Positions 55,034 to 64,000 of a stretch of DNA of 64,000 nt are shown in pieces (within the stretch, counting starts at the first letter, position 1; every line of letters begins with the position of its first letter). The notes beneath the pieces are model-generated. The model was not told the origin of the DNA, ran no database searches, and saw only the letters and a program-made list of their open reading frames with translations. The position numbers and the translations under genes were made by a program. The DNA is from Buchnera aphidicola (Anoecia oenotherae) (GTDB lineage Bacteria > Pseudomonadota > Gammaproteobacteria > Enterobacterales > Enterobacteriaceae): the NCBI RefSeq assembly GCF_005080765.1, contig NZ_CP033012.1:298711-362710 (forward strand). The letters are read 5' to 3'.

Positions 55034-56800
55034 TTAATTTTGTGAAGTTCTACGTCGATTTACTTTTTTTCGTTCAGGAACATATTTTAAAAAAGTTTTT
55101 TTATTAAAAAAACGAGCTTTTTCATTATATTTTTTTAACTTATAATTTTTATTATTTGAAATAAGTCTTATATTAATTAATTTATTTAAAATTCGTGTTT
55201 TAGAAAAAAAATTTAATGTTTTTGCAGGTAAAGATACAGGTAATTCAATTGTAGAATAAATAGGAAAAAGTCTTACGTTTCCTATATCTTTACTACTTAA
55301 ATTTCCTTCATTTGCAATTGCGCCTACTATATGTCGTACTTCTACTCCATCGTTTCTTCCAACATCAATTTTGTATATATTCATTAAGATATTTTTATCT
55401 TTTCTGAATTTATTTTTCTTAAAATTATTAAATGGTTTTGTGCTATTTTTTGATATTATAAATTTGTTGGTTTTGTATGACGGTTCGGACTTAATAATTA
55501 GTGATCTTTTTCCCTGAGCCATTTTAAGTAGAGCTGCAGCTAACTTTTCAATAGCAATATGTTCAAAACATTTTAACTTTTTTAAAATTAATTGATAATC
55601 AACTAAATCTTTACTATTTAGCTGTTTTTCTATTTTTAAATTAATTTTTTTCAATCGTTTTTCTGTTAATAATGAGTTATTAGGCAACTTTGTTTCGAAA
55701 ATTTTTGATTTTGTTATTCTTTCAATATTTCTTAACAGTCTTTTTTCTCTATATTCTACAAAAAGTAAAGCTTTTCCAGTTCTTCCTGCTCTTCCGGTAC
55801 GTCCTATTCGATGTACATATGATTCTACGTCCATAGGAATATCATAGTTTATTACTAGAGTTAATCGATCTACATCTAAACCTCTAGCTGCTACATCTGT
55901 AGCAATTAATATGTCGAGTTTACCAGTTCTTAATTTTTCTAGAGTTTGTTCTCGAAGAGCTTGATTCATATCACCGTTTAATGCTGCACTATTATATCCA
56001 TGTTTTTCAAGAGATTCGGAAACTTCTAGAGTTGCACTTTTAGTTCTAACAAATATTAGAGCAGATAAAAAATCTTCTACTTCTAAAAATCGAATAAGTC
56101 CTTCTGTTTTTCTTATATTAACAATCCAATAGCTTTGTTCTATATCAGGTTTATTAGTAATATTAGATTTTATGCATATTTCTTTTGGATTTTTCATAAA
56201 TCTTTTAGAAATTTTCCGAATGGCGTCAGGCATAGTTGCAGAAAACAAAGCAGTTTGATGGTTTTTTGGAATTTTTGCCATAATATTTTCTACATCTTCA
56301 ATGAATCCCATTCTTAACATTTCATCAGCTTCGTCTAGAACTAAACTTTTTAATCTTGATAAATTAAGAGTTCCTCGCTTTAGATGATCTAACAGTCTTC
56401 CTGGTGTTCCTACTACTATATGAGGGCCTTTTTTTAAAGATCTTAACTGATTTTCATATTTTTGACCTCCATATAAAGCTAGTATTTGTACTCCTTTAAT
56501 ATATTTTGAAAATACTAAAAATGCTTCTGATACCTGAACTGCTAATTCTCTAGTTGGGGCTAAAACTAAAACTTGAGGAAGTTTTAGAAGTAAATCTAGA
56601 TTTTGTAATAGTGGTAAAGAAAAAGCAGCAGTTTTCCCGCTTCCAGTTTGAGCCATTCCTAAAACGTCATAGTTTTTTAATAAATAAGGGATGCAAGAAA
56701 ATTGAATAGGAGAAGGTTTTGTATATCCCATTTCATGTAAAGATTTAGTTAAATTAATGTTTAAACCAAGTTTTAAAAATGATGTTTCGATATGAGTCAT
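55034..56800 (-). CDS. deaD: ATP-dependent DEAD-box RNA helicase DeaD (CsdA)
   Basis: RNA helicase of ribosome biogenesis and cold-adapted mRNA decay. The 588 aa protein is shorter than the 629 aa of E. coli. Motifs in order: the Q motif (about residues 30-35, SPIQ), AQTGSGKTAAF (Walker A), PTRELAVQV, DEADEML (II), SATMP (III), RIGRTGRAGRTG (VI). The C-terminal part has the DbpA-like RNA-binding domain (IDVGRNDGVEVRHIVGAIAN) and a short basic tail. The extended arginine/glycine-rich tail of E. coli is mostly missing. It is near pnp, as in E. coli, with nlpI absent between. Confidence 0.97.
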   Translation of the reverse strand: MTHIETSFLKLGLNINLTKSLHEMGYTKPSPIQFSCIPYLLKNYDVLGMAQTGSGKTAAFSLPLLQNLDLLLKLPQVLVLAPTRELAVQVSEAFLVFSKYIKGVQILALYGGQKYENQLRSLKKGPHIVVGTPGRLLDHLKRGTLNLSRLKSLVLDEADEMLRMGFIEDVENIMAKIPKNHQTALFSATMPDAIRKISKRFMKNPKEICIKSNITNKPDIEQSYWIVNIRKTEGLIRFLEVEDFLSALIFVRTKSATLEVSESLEKHGYNSAALNGDMNQALREQTLEKLRTGKLDILIATDVAARGLDVDRLTLVINYDIPMDVESYVHRIGRTGRAGRTGKALLFVEYREKRLLRNIERITKSKIFETKLPNNSLLTEKRLKKINLKIEKQLNSKDLVDYQLILKKLKCFEHIAIEKLAAALLKMAQGKRSLIIKSEPSYKTNKFIISKNSTKPFNNFKKNKFRKDKNILMNIYKIDVGRNDGVEVRHIVGAIANEGNLSSKDIGNVRLFPIYSTIELPVSLPAKTLNFFSKTRILNKLINIRLISNNKNYKLKKYNEKARFFNKKTFLKYVPERKKVNRRRTSQN

Positions 56801-57312
56801 GTAATACTTATGCCTCTTTATTTACGGCGGCTAGCTTACATAAATCATCAAAATAAAATTTTTTATTTTTCATTGAATAATGTGAACCAGCTTTAATTAA
56901 ATAATGCTAACTGACAAAAAATGATATTACTAATATTATTAATTCTAAATTTTTAGTAATAAAATCTGGTTTTTTATAAAAATATATTTCCAATATTAAC
57001 ATATTAAAAATAGTAATAATATATAATAAAATAAATATTTTATTGATTTTATAGTAAATCTTAAATGTAAAATTGTTTTTTTTCTTTAATTCTAAATCTT
57101 AATATGAATTTATTAAACAAAAATTTTTCTTATTACTATTAAAGATAATAAATTAAAAATTTAATTTTATTTAAATATTTGATAATTTAAATAAATTACT
57201 TTCAGTTAATATTGATAACATATAATTATTTTTTTTTAAAAAACATAGTTTTGTTAACATTTAAACAGAATATATATTGATATATATCAATATATAGATT
57301 TTATATATGTTT
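56801..57312. other. gene-free stretch pnp-deaD
   Basis: This 512 bp interval is where E. coli has nlpI, a lipoprotein gene. No frame or remnant is visible. A 26-base AT palindrome (57271-57296) lies close to the pnp 3' end. Confidence 0.55.
57271..57296 (-). terminator. AT-only palindrome after pnp
   Basis: A 26-base perfect palindrome, TATATATTGATA with its complement around the centre, lies 16 bp beyond the pnp stop codon on the minus strand. It has no T tail. It could be a weak terminator or a 3' end stabiliser. Confidence 0.35.
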
Positions 57313-59412
57313 TTATATATCATTATTTGCAGCTTTAATACTTAGTCGTAATCTACCTTGTTTGTCAAGTTCTAATACTTTGACTTGAACTATTTGATTT
57401 AAATGAAGATGATCAGAAACTTTTTCTACATGATTTTTATCTATTTGTGATATATGTACTAACCCTTCTTTTCCTATTCCGATAGATACAAAAGCTCCGA
57501 AATCTACGATACGTATAACTTTTCCAGGGTAAATTTTTCCAACTATAATTTCGGCTGTGATTTCTTTAATTCTACGAATAGCATGAATAGCTTTTTCTTG
57601 AAAAGCTGAAGATATTTTTATCATCCCGTTATCTTCTATTTCTATAGTTGTACCCGTTTCTTCTGTTAACATTCTAATAATTGAACCTCCTTTTCCAATA
57701 ACATCTTTTATTTTCTCAGGATTAATTTTAATTGTATAAATTCTAGGAGCATAAATAGATATTTCTTTTTTTGGAATACTTATTGATTCATCCATTTTTT
57801 TTAAAATTTTTAATCGAGCTTCTTTTGCCTGATATAATGTTTCTTCAATAATTTTTTGGTTTATTCCATTAATTTTTATATCCATTTGTAATGCTGTTAT
57901 TCCTATATAATTTCCAGATATTTTAAAATCCATATCTCCAAAAAAATCTTCTTCTCCAATAATGTCTGAAAGTATAATATATTTATTTTTTTCTTTTATA
58001 AGTCCCATAGCTATGCCTGCTATTCCTGATTTTATTGGTACACCAGCATTCATTAATGCTAAAGAAGCACCGCATACTGAAGCCATTGAAGATGAACCAT
58101 CAGATTCAGTAATTTCAGAAACAACTCTAATAGTATATGGAAATTTGTTTATTTTAGGCATTACGGAGAGTAAACTTCGTTTAGCTAGTTTTCCATGTCC
58201 AATTTCTCTTCTTTTTGGAGATCCTATTACTCCTATTTCTCCAACTGAATAAGGAGGGAAATTATAATGAAATAAGAAATTATCGGTCCGATCTCCAATT
58301 AATTCGTCTATATTTTGTGCATCACGAGATGTTCCTAAAGTAATAGATACTAAAGCTTGAGTATTTCCTCTAGTAAATAAAGCTGATCCGTGAACCCTTG
58401 GTAACAATCCAGTTTTAATACTTATTTTTCGAATAGATTTTTTTGATCTTCCATCAGTTCTTACTTTTTCTTTTAAAATTTTTTTTCGAATAGTTTTTTT
58501 TAAAATATCTACATATATATTTTCAATAATTACATCTTCAAATATTAATTCTTTATTTTTTAAAATTTTTAATAAATTACATTTTAATGTATTTAGTTTT
58601 TCTATTTTTTCATTTTTTTTTGATTTAAAAAAAATATTTTTAATCGGTATTTCTATTATTTTTTTTATTGTCGAATATAAAACTTGATCATATTCATATA
58701 ACGAATGAGTTTTATAATTTTTAATTATTTTATGTTTTTTTACAAAAATTAAAATATTTTTAATTAATGTTTTTTGTTTTTCAAATCCAAATTTAATAGC
58801 GTTTAGAATTTTTTTTTCAGATAGCATATTTGATTTAGATTCAATCATAACTACAGATTCATTAGTTGCAGAAATAATTAAATCTAGTTCGCTTGATTTT
58901 ATTGCTGTAGTTGAAGGATTTAGTACATATTCATTATTAACAAGTCCTATTCTTGCAATTCCGATAGGTCCTTGAAAAGGAATATTAGATAGAGTAAGAG
59001 CAGTAGAAGTTCCAATTATAGCTACTAAATCAGGATTTACTTCTGGATTTAGAGATAAAACTGTGGCAATTATTTGAATTTCATTAGAAAAACCTTTATT
59101 AAATAAAGGACGAATTGGTCTATCAATTAAACGGGCGATTAATATTTCATTTTCACTTGGTCTCCCTTCTCTTCTAAAAAAACCTCCTGGTATACGACCT
59201 GCAGCATATGTTCTTTCTTGATAGTTTACTGATAAAGGAATAAAATTTTTATCTGTTGGTGTAGAGGATTCTTTTTCTACTATAGTAACTAATACAACAG
59301 TATCATCCATATTTATTAAAACAGAAGAAGTAGCTTGTCGAGCAATTAATCCTGTTTCTAAACTAATAATATGTTGTCCATATTGAAACTTATGGAAAAT
59401 TGGATTTAGCAA
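57313..59412 (-). CDS. pnp: polyribonucleotide nucleotidyltransferase (PNPase)
   Basis: 3' to 5' phosphorolytic exoribonuclease of RNA decay. In E. coli it works with RNase E and RNA helicases in the degradosome. The 699 aa protein (711 in E. coli) has two RNase PH-like domains (about residues 1-210 and 320-540) with FFRREGRPSENEILIARLID and the catalytic-domain segments GSPKRREIGHGKLAKR and DFFGDMDFKISG. A KH domain contains IGKGGSIIRMLTEETG, and a C-terminal S1 domain contains GKVIRIVDFGAFVSIGIGKE. It follows rpsO, as in the E. coli rpsO-pnp operon. Confidence 0.98.
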   Translation of the reverse strand: MLNPIFHKFQYGQHIISLETGLIARQATSSVLINMDDTVVLVTIVEKESSTPTDKNFIPLSVNYQERTYAAGRIPGGFFRREGRPSENEILIARLIDRPIRPLFNKGFSNEIQIIATVLSLNPEVNPDLVAIIGTSTALTLSNIPFQGPIGIARIGLVNNEYVLNPSTTAIKSSELDLIISATNESVVMIESKSNMLSEKKILNAIKFGFEKQKTLIKNILIFVKKHKIIKNYKTHSLYEYDQVLYSTIKKIIEIPIKNIFFKSKKNEKIEKLNTLKCNLLKILKNKELIFEDVIIENIYVDILKKTIRKKILKEKVRTDGRSKKSIRKISIKTGLLPRVHGSALFTRGNTQALVSITLGTSRDAQNIDELIGDRTDNFLFHYNFPPYSVGEIGVIGSPKRREIGHGKLAKRSLLSVMPKINKFPYTIRVVSEITESDGSSSMASVCGASLALMNAGVPIKSGIAGIAMGLIKEKNKYIILSDIIGEEDFFGDMDFKISGNYIGITALQMDIKINGINQKIIEETLYQAKEARLKILKKMDESISIPKKEISIYAPRIYTIKINPEKIKDVIGKGGSIIRMLTEETGTTIEIEDNGMIKISSAFQEKAIHAIRRIKEITAEIIVGKIYPGKVIRIVDFGAFVSIGIGKEGLVHISQIDKNHVEKVSDHLHLNQIVQVKVLELDKQGRLRLSIKAANNDI

Positions 59413-59519
59413 AACTGGTATCCTTAATATTGAGTAACATTGAATATATATTTTAATTTAAATTATAAAAACATATGTTGTATTATATAATTCATTATAA
59501 ACATATAAATAATTTTATT

Positions 59520-59551
59520 AAAATTAAAAAAGGGCTATTTTGAGCCCTTTT
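59520..59551 (-). terminator. rho-independent terminator after rpsO
   Basis: On the minus strand AAAAGGGCT and AGCCCTTTT form a perfect 9 bp stem with a 6-base loop, followed by TTAATTTTAATA. It starts about 35 bp after the rpsO stop. In E. coli the rpsO terminator t1 is at the same place and is read through into pnp. Confidence 0.8.
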
Positions 59552-59585
59552 AAAGGAGTATTTAATTTAAAAACGTTCATGTTGT

Positions 59586-59855
59586 TTAGTGACGCAGAGA
59601 TAATTTATTAATTATTAGATGATATTGATCTAAATAGTTTATCTTTAAATATTTAAGTAATTTTCTACGATAAGATATAATTTTTATTAGACCTCTTCTT
59701 CCAGAATGGTCTTTTTTATGTAAAGAAAAATGATTTTGTAGTTGATTTATTCTTTCTGTTAATAAAGCTACTTGAACTGTTGAACGTCCACTATCTTTTT
59801 CATTTTTTCCAAATTTTATGATAATTTGTTTTTTTTTTTTAGATGTTATTGACAT
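59586..59855 (-). CDS. rpsO: 30S ribosomal protein S15
   Basis: Primary 16S rRNA-binding protein of the 30S platform. I choose the ATG giving MSITSKKKKQIIIKFGKNEK, which aligns with the E. coli start and gives exactly 89 aa. A longer frame adds five residues (MEILY) upstream. The signature STVQVALLTERINQLQNHFS and HKKDHSGRRGLIKIISYRRK are clear. A 12-base T run at 59829-59840 (A12 on the coding strand) lies in codons 6-9. Upstream is truB, and downstream pnp follows after a terminator. Confidence 0.97.
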   Translation of the reverse strand: MSITSKKKKQIIIKFGKNEKDSGRSTVQVALLTERINQLQNHFSLHKKDHSGRRGLIKIISYRRKLLKYLKINYLDQYHLIINKLSLRH

Positions 59856-59963
59856 ATATAAAATTTCCATACTTAATAATTAAATTCACATTTAACTAAA
59901 ATATTCAATATAAAAAAAAATAATTTTAAATTAAATATTTTTAATTTTATTAAATTTATAAAA

Positions 59964-60902
59964 TTAGAATATTATTCTTTTTGGAAACAGAACAGTTTTA
60001 TTTTTTATAAATCCAATACCTATTAACGTTTTTTTTTTTTTTGATTTTACTCTTATTATTCCATTGACAAGATTATTTTTTTTCAAAAGAACATTATTTC
60101 CATTCTTGAACAAAATTTCTTCTTCGTAATTCAAAATAATTTCATTTAGATGGGATAAAACAGTATCTATTGAAATTAGGAATTGATCTATTTTTTTATA
60201 AAATACAGAAGGAGAAACAAAATTTTTAAAATTATTTTTCAATGTTTGTATTGAATTAAAATTTATTAAATCAGACTCTGTATAATGTGCTATTTTTAAT
60301 CTTCTCAAAAAGATTATATGAGCTCCACATTTTAACTTTTCTCCTATATCGTGAATTAAAGAACGGATATAAGTTCCTTTAGAACAACTTATTTTTAATT
60401 CTATAAGATTATTTTTATAATTTATATATTGAATATTACTAATATGTATTAATCTTTTTTTTCTATTTATAACAATATTTTTTCGTGCGTAAAAATATAA
60501 TGGTTTACCATTATATTTTATAGCTGAATACATTGGTGGAATCTGGTAAGTATATCCAGTAAACTGATCTAAAACTTTTTTTATTTTTTGATCATTTACG
60601 TTGATTTTTCTTATTAATAATACTTTTCCTTCAGAATCAAATGTTGATGTGCTTTGACCTAGTTTAAAAATTACATGATAAGTTTTATTTGAATTTAGTA
60701 AATATTGTGCAATTTTTGTAGCTTCTCCAAAACAAATAGGTAACATTCCTGAAGCGATTGGATCTAAAGATCCAGTATGACCAGCTTTTTTAGCACAAAA
60801 AATTTTTTTTACTTTTTGTAAAATATTATTTGATGAATATCCACATGGTTTATCTAAAAGTAATATTCCGTTTACAGCTCGATATATTATTAAAGTAGAC
60901 AT
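59964..60902 (-). CDS. truB: tRNA pseudouridine(55) synthase TruB
   Basis: Makes the nearly universal pseudouridine at position 55 of tRNA. The 312 aa protein (314 in E. coli) begins MSTLIIYRAVNGILLLDKPC, matching the family, and has the catalytic Asp in GHTGSLDPIASGMLPICFGE (about residue 45). YTYQIPPMYSAIKYNGKPLY and KISCSKGTYIRSLIHDIGE follow. The C-terminal PUA-like part is shortened and carries a 14-base A run (coding strand) at 60029-60042. It lies between rbfA and rpsO, as in E. coli. Confidence 0.97.
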   Translation of the reverse strand: MSTLIIYRAVNGILLLDKPCGYSSNNILQKVKKIFCAKKAGHTGSLDPIASGMLPICFGEATKIAQYLLNSNKTYHVIFKLGQSTSTFDSEGKVLLIRKINVNDQKIKKVLDQFTGYTYQIPPMYSAIKYNGKPLYFYARKNIVINRKKRLIHISNIQYINYKNNLIELKISCSKGTYIRSLIHDIGEKLKCGAHIIFLRRLKIAHYTESDLINFNSIQTLKNNFKNFVSPSVFYKKIDQFLISIDTVLSHLNEIILNYEEEILFKNGNNVLLKKNNLVNGIIRVKSKKKKTLIGIGFIKNKTVLFPKRIIF

Positions 60903-60935
60903 TAAATACCTTATGAATATTTTTAATGAATTATA

Positions 60936-61298
60936 TTAATTATTTTTTATTTGATTTATTATATTACTAATGTAATTACCCGTTGAAAAAGAAGTATCGT
61001 GTTTAAAGTTCAATATTGGAGTAATTCTTAATTGTATTTTTTTTGATAACAGTGATCTAATATATCCTGCACAATTTTGAACTATTTTAATAGTTTTATT
61101 ACAAATATCTTTGTTATTTTCTGTCATAAATCCAATATATATATTGGCATTAGATAAATCTTTTGATAGTTTTATATCTAAAACAGTTAACATAGATTTA
61201 ATGATTCGTGGATCGTTAATTTTTTTTAAAAAAATATAAGAAATTTCTTTTTTTAGGACTTCTGAAATACGTATTGAACGGTAATATTTTTCATTCAT
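60936..61298 (-). CDS. rbfA: ribosome-binding factor A
   Basis: Assembly factor for the 30S subunit and 16S rRNA 5' end maturation. The 120 aa protein (133 in E. coli) starts MNEKYYRSIRISEVLKKEIS and carries the KH-like fold segments FLKKINDPRIIKSMLTVLDI and YIRSLLSKKIQLRITPILNF. The C-terminal acidic extension of E. coli RbfA is absent, leaving IINQIKNN. It is in the infB-rbfA-truB-rpsO-pnp series with short spacers (33 bp to truB). Confidence 0.95.
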   Translation of the reverse strand: MNEKYYRSIRISEVLKKEISYIFLKKINDPRIIKSMLTVLDIKLSKDLSNANIYIGFMTENNKDICNKTIKIVQNCAGYIRSLLSKKIQLRITPILNFKHDTSFSTGNYISNIINQIKNN

Positions 61299-61417
61299 AA
61301 TTTTATTAAATTACAGTTATATAACTATTTTTATTTAAATATATAAATAATAATTTATTGTCATAAATTATATGATATGTTTTGTATGATATAAATATAT
61401 TTAAAAAAATCAAAGAT

Positions 61418-63988
61418 TTACAGATTTTTTTCTGTTAATTTAAATACTTCTATTATATCATTAACACGAATATCGTTATAGTTTTTTACACCAATTCCAC
61501 ATTCTACTCCATTTCTTACCTCAGCAACATCATCTTTAAATCTTCTAAGCGATTCTAATTCTCCTGTATATATCACTTTACTATCTCTTAATATATGTAT
61601 AGAACAATGTCTTTTTATTGTTCCGCTTGTAACCATGCATCCTGCAATTATGCCAAATTTTGGAGATTTAAAGATGTTTCTTACAGTAGCTAATCCAATA
61701 ATTTTTTGAACTTTTTTTGGTATTAATAGTTCATTGACGGAAATTTTTATAGCATCTAGTAAATCATAAATAACAGAATAATACCTGATATCTACTTTTT
61801 CTAATTGAATTAATTTTTTAGATGAGGAATTTGCTCTAACATTAAATCCTATAATAATAGATTTAGAAGCTATAGCTAAAGATACATCTGTTTCTGTTAT
61901 TCCGCCTATTCCGGATCCTATAATTTTTATTTTTGTAGTTTCAGTAGAAACTTTTTGTAATGCAGTTTTAATTGCTTCCAAAGAACCTTGTGTATCTGAT
62001 TTTAAAACTATATTTAATTCTAAATTAGTTTTTTTATTTAAATTATTAAAGATAGTATCTAATGTTAACATTTTTTCTTTAGATAGTTTGTACTCATGTA
62101 TTCTTTTTTGTCTATATACAGCAATTTCTCTAGCTTGTTTCTCATTTTCAACAATATTGATTTTGTCTCCAGATATAGGTATATCGGATAAACCAAATAT
62201 TTGAACTGGAATAGAAGGTTTAGCATGTTTGACTAATCGACCTACTTCGTTTTTTATAACTTTTATTTTCCCATAAGTACAACCACACAACACAATATCT
62301 CCTTTTTTTAACATTCCTTCTTTTATTAAAATAGTAGCTACTGGACCTAATCCTTTATCTAAAAAAGATTCTAAAACTATTCCTTCAGTTAATCCGGAGG
62401 ATGACACTTTTAGTTCTAACATTTCAGCTTGAAGTAGAATAGAATCTAATAAATTTGGTATACCTTCTCCTGTTTTAGAAGAGATTTTAACAAACATGGT
62501 TTCTCCACCCCATTTTTCTGAAACAATGTTATATTTTATTAGTTCTTTTTGTATTTTTTTTGGATTAGAATCAGATTTGTCAATTTTATTTATAGCTATA
62601 ATAATAGGTGATTTTGCTGCCTTTGCATGTTGAATAGCTTCTATTGTTTGAGGTTTTACTCCATCATCAGCAGCAACTATTAAAACCACTATATCTGTTA
62701 CGTTAGCACCTCTAGCTCGCATAGCTGTAAATGCTGCATGTCCAGGAGTATCTAGGAAAGTTATAGTATTTGTTTTATTAACTTTTACATTATAGGCTCC
62801 AATACGTTGAGTAATTCCTCCCGCTTCTTTATCAACAGTATTAATTTTTCTTATACTATCTAAAAGAGTTGTTTTACCATGATCTACATGTCCCATAATT
62901 GTTACTATAGGAGGTCTGATTATTAATTTTTGATTTTTGAAATTTTTTTTATTTAATAATGATTCTTCTAAATAGTTTGTGTTTTTTATTATTACTTTAT
63001 GTCCCATTTCTTCAGCAATTAATTGAGCTGTATCTTGATCAATTATTTCATTATTTTTAAATGAAATACCTAATTCCTTTGCTGTTTGTATTACTTTGTT
63101 TTTTTTTGTTGCCATTTTATTAGATAATTCATGTATGGTAATTTTCTCTCTTATTATAATATTTTTCTTGATAATTTTTAATGGTTTTTTAAAACCATGT
63201 AACGGTATTAAATGTTCTTTTTCATCTTTATTTTTAGAAAAGAATTGAGTATTCTTTTTATTTTCATTTTTATTTTCTATATTATTTAGATTTTTTTTGT
63301 TTTTTTTAGATGTAAATAACTTTTTTTTTATTTTAGTACTATTTTTAGTAATGTTGTTTTCATCTAGATTAATATTAAATTTATTGATATTTAATAAAGA
63401 TTTTGAATTATTATTTTTTTCTATTTTATTTTTTTTTATTTTATTAATTTTATCGTCAATGTTTTTTTTTCTTGTTATAATGCTAGATTTATTAATCTTA
63501 AAGTTTTTTTTTGAACATTTTTGTAGTTTTTTTAAATCTTTTTCATCAGAAATAAAAATGTTTTCAGTTTTTTTAGTATTGTTTTTTTTATTATTTATTA
63601 TTTTCTTAGAAATGATTATATCATTTTGATTTTTTTTAGAATCTAAAATAATTCTTTTTTTAAAAGATTTTTTTTCATTTTTTGTAATATTATTAGTGTT
63701 TTTTTCATCAAAAACGTTTTGCTTTCTTCTAAATTCTATGTTTACAGATTTTATTTTACCATTATTGTTAGAAATATTTAATATACTATGAACTTTTCTT
63801 TTCAATGTAAAAGTGTTTTTTTGATTCACTAGTTCGTTTTTAATAAATTTTAAAAAAATTATTTTTTCTTCATAATCGATATGATCTTTATTATTTTTAA
63901 CAATTCCTATTTTTTTAAAAATTTGAATTATACGATCTATTGATAAATTGACTTCTTGTGAAAATGTATTTAAAGTAATTTTATTCAT
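61418..63988 (-). CDS. infB: translation initiation factor IF-2
   Basis: GTPase that brings initiator fMet-tRNA to the 30S subunit. The 856 aa protein (890 in E. coli) begins MNKITLNTFSQEVNLSIDRI. The N-terminal 300 residues are extremely lysine-, asparagine- and isoleucine-rich (linker region under AT bias), with a second IF2-N-like helical module near ITIHELSNKMATKKNKVIQT. The G domain has GHVDHGKTTLLDSIRK (G1), DTPGHAAFTAM (G3), NKIDKSDSNP (G4) and SSKTG (G5). The C-terminal domains are full length, ending VNDIIEVFKLTEKNL. In E. coli nusA lies directly upstream, and here that would be outside the window. Confidence 0.98.
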   Translation of the reverse strand: MNKITLNTFSQEVNLSIDRIIQIFKKIGIVKNNKDHIDYEEKIIFLKFIKNELVNQKNTFTLKRKVHSILNISNNNGKIKSVNIEFRRKQNVFDEKNTNNITKNEKKSFKKRIILDSKKNQNDIIISKKIINNKKNNTKKTENIFISDEKDLKKLQKCSKKNFKINKSSIITRKKNIDDKINKIKKNKIEKNNNSKSLLNINKFNINLDENNITKNSTKIKKKLFTSKKNKKNLNNIENKNENKKNTQFFSKNKDEKEHLIPLHGFKKPLKIIKKNIIIREKITIHELSNKMATKKNKVIQTAKELGISFKNNEIIDQDTAQLIAEEMGHKVIIKNTNYLEESLLNKKNFKNQKLIIRPPIVTIMGHVDHGKTTLLDSIRKINTVDKEAGGITQRIGAYNVKVNKTNTITFLDTPGHAAFTAMRARGANVTDIVVLIVAADDGVKPQTIEAIQHAKAAKSPIIIAINKIDKSDSNPKKIQKELIKYNIVSEKWGGETMFVKISSKTGEGIPNLLDSILLQAEMLELKVSSSGLTEGIVLESFLDKGLGPVATILIKEGMLKKGDIVLCGCTYGKIKVIKNEVGRLVKHAKPSIPVQIFGLSDIPISGDKINIVENEKQAREIAVYRQKRIHEYKLSKEKMLTLDTIFNNLNKKTNLELNIVLKSDTQGSLEAIKTALQKVSTETTKIKIIGSGIGGITETDVSLAIASKSIIIGFNVRANSSSKKLIQLEKVDIRYYSVIYDLLDAIKISVNELLIPKKVQKIIGLATVRNIFKSPKFGIIAGCMVTSGTIKRHCSIHILRDSKVIYTGELESLRRFKDDVAEVRNGVECGIGVKNYNDIRVNDIIEVFKLTEKNL

Positions 63989-64000
63989 ATTTTCTCTTAT

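Noticed and set aside
63297..63629. 110-codon open frame opposite the N-terminal region of infB
   Set aside because: Its phenylalanine- and leucine-rich product is the complement of the lysine/asparagine-rich IF2 linker, a composition artefact.

Overview
The window is chromosomal DNA of a very AT-rich, genome-reduced gammaproteobacterium. Gene content and order point to a Buchnera aphidicola-type aphid endosymbiont. Every recognisable protein is closest in motif and length to its Escherichia coli counterpart. Local gene order follows E. coli blocks from which genes have dropped out without rearrangement: serC-aroA-cmk-rpsA, trxB-lolA-serS, minCDE, murJ-flgA/flgBC-EFGHIJ, rluC-rpmF-fabDG-acpP-tmk-holB-ycfH-ptsG-hinT, valS-pepA, and deaD-pnp-rpsO-truB-rbfA-infB. 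I see no insertion sequences, phage genes, CRISPR arrays, toxin-antitoxin loci or signs of horizontal transfer. Identification below genus level is not possible from the sequence alone.

Layout. 1-7.4 kb: glycolysis (gpmA cut by the window edge, pfkA, tpiA), then a minus-strand series rpsA, cmk, aroA, serC, serS, lolA running to 10.7 kb. 11-14.3 kb: trxB, infA, aspS. 14.3-15.5 kb: the longest gene-free stretch. 15.5-19 kb: divergent pykA and zwf. 19.3-23 kb: htpX, a TerC/CBS membrane protein (yoaE) and tsaB. 23-25 kb: minE, minD, minC on the minus strand. 25.2-26.2 kb: a frameshifted rsmC. 26.3-26.8 kb: tRNA-Leu(UAA), tRNA-Cys(GCA), tRNA-Ser(UGA). 26.9-36.3 kb: murJ and a flagellar rod/ring/hook cluster (flgA, flgB, flgC, flgE-J) lacking flgD, flgK, flgM and flgN. 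36.8-45.2 kb: rluC, rpmF, fabD, fabG, acpP, tmk, holB, a frameshifted ycfH, ptsG, hinT. 45.4-53 kb: asnS, trhO, valS, pepA on the minus strand. 53.4-55 kb: argF and ridA. 55-64 kb: deaD, pnp, rpsO, truB, rbfA, infB on the minus strand.

How the genes work together. Glucose uptake and phosphorylation (PtsG) feeds glycolysis (PfkA, TpiA, GpmA, PykA) and the oxidative pentose phosphate route (Zwf). SerC and AroA belong to serine and chorismate (aromatic amino acid) synthesis, and ArgF to arginine synthesis, the kind of nutritional function an aphid symbiont provides. FabD, FabG and AcpP are a partial fatty acid set, with no fabH at its usual place. Translation and RNA decay are strongly represented. 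The flagellar cluster encodes rod, P-ring and L-ring parts plus a badly diverged hook protein, without hook cap or filament-junction genes. That fits a basal-body structure kept for something other than swimming.

The most notable observations are: (i) two genes, rsmC and ycfH, each broken by exactly one missing A in a poly(A) tract, which fits rescue by transcriptional slippage (or homopolymer sequencing error); (ii) long poly(A) tracts (A12-A15) inside intact essential-looking genes such as minC, minE, truB and rpsO; (iii) loss of the FlgH lipobox cysteine, loss of FlgD, and erosion of the FlgE terminal motifs while FlgG stays well conserved; (iv) no rne beside rluC. I did not find a clearly new system.
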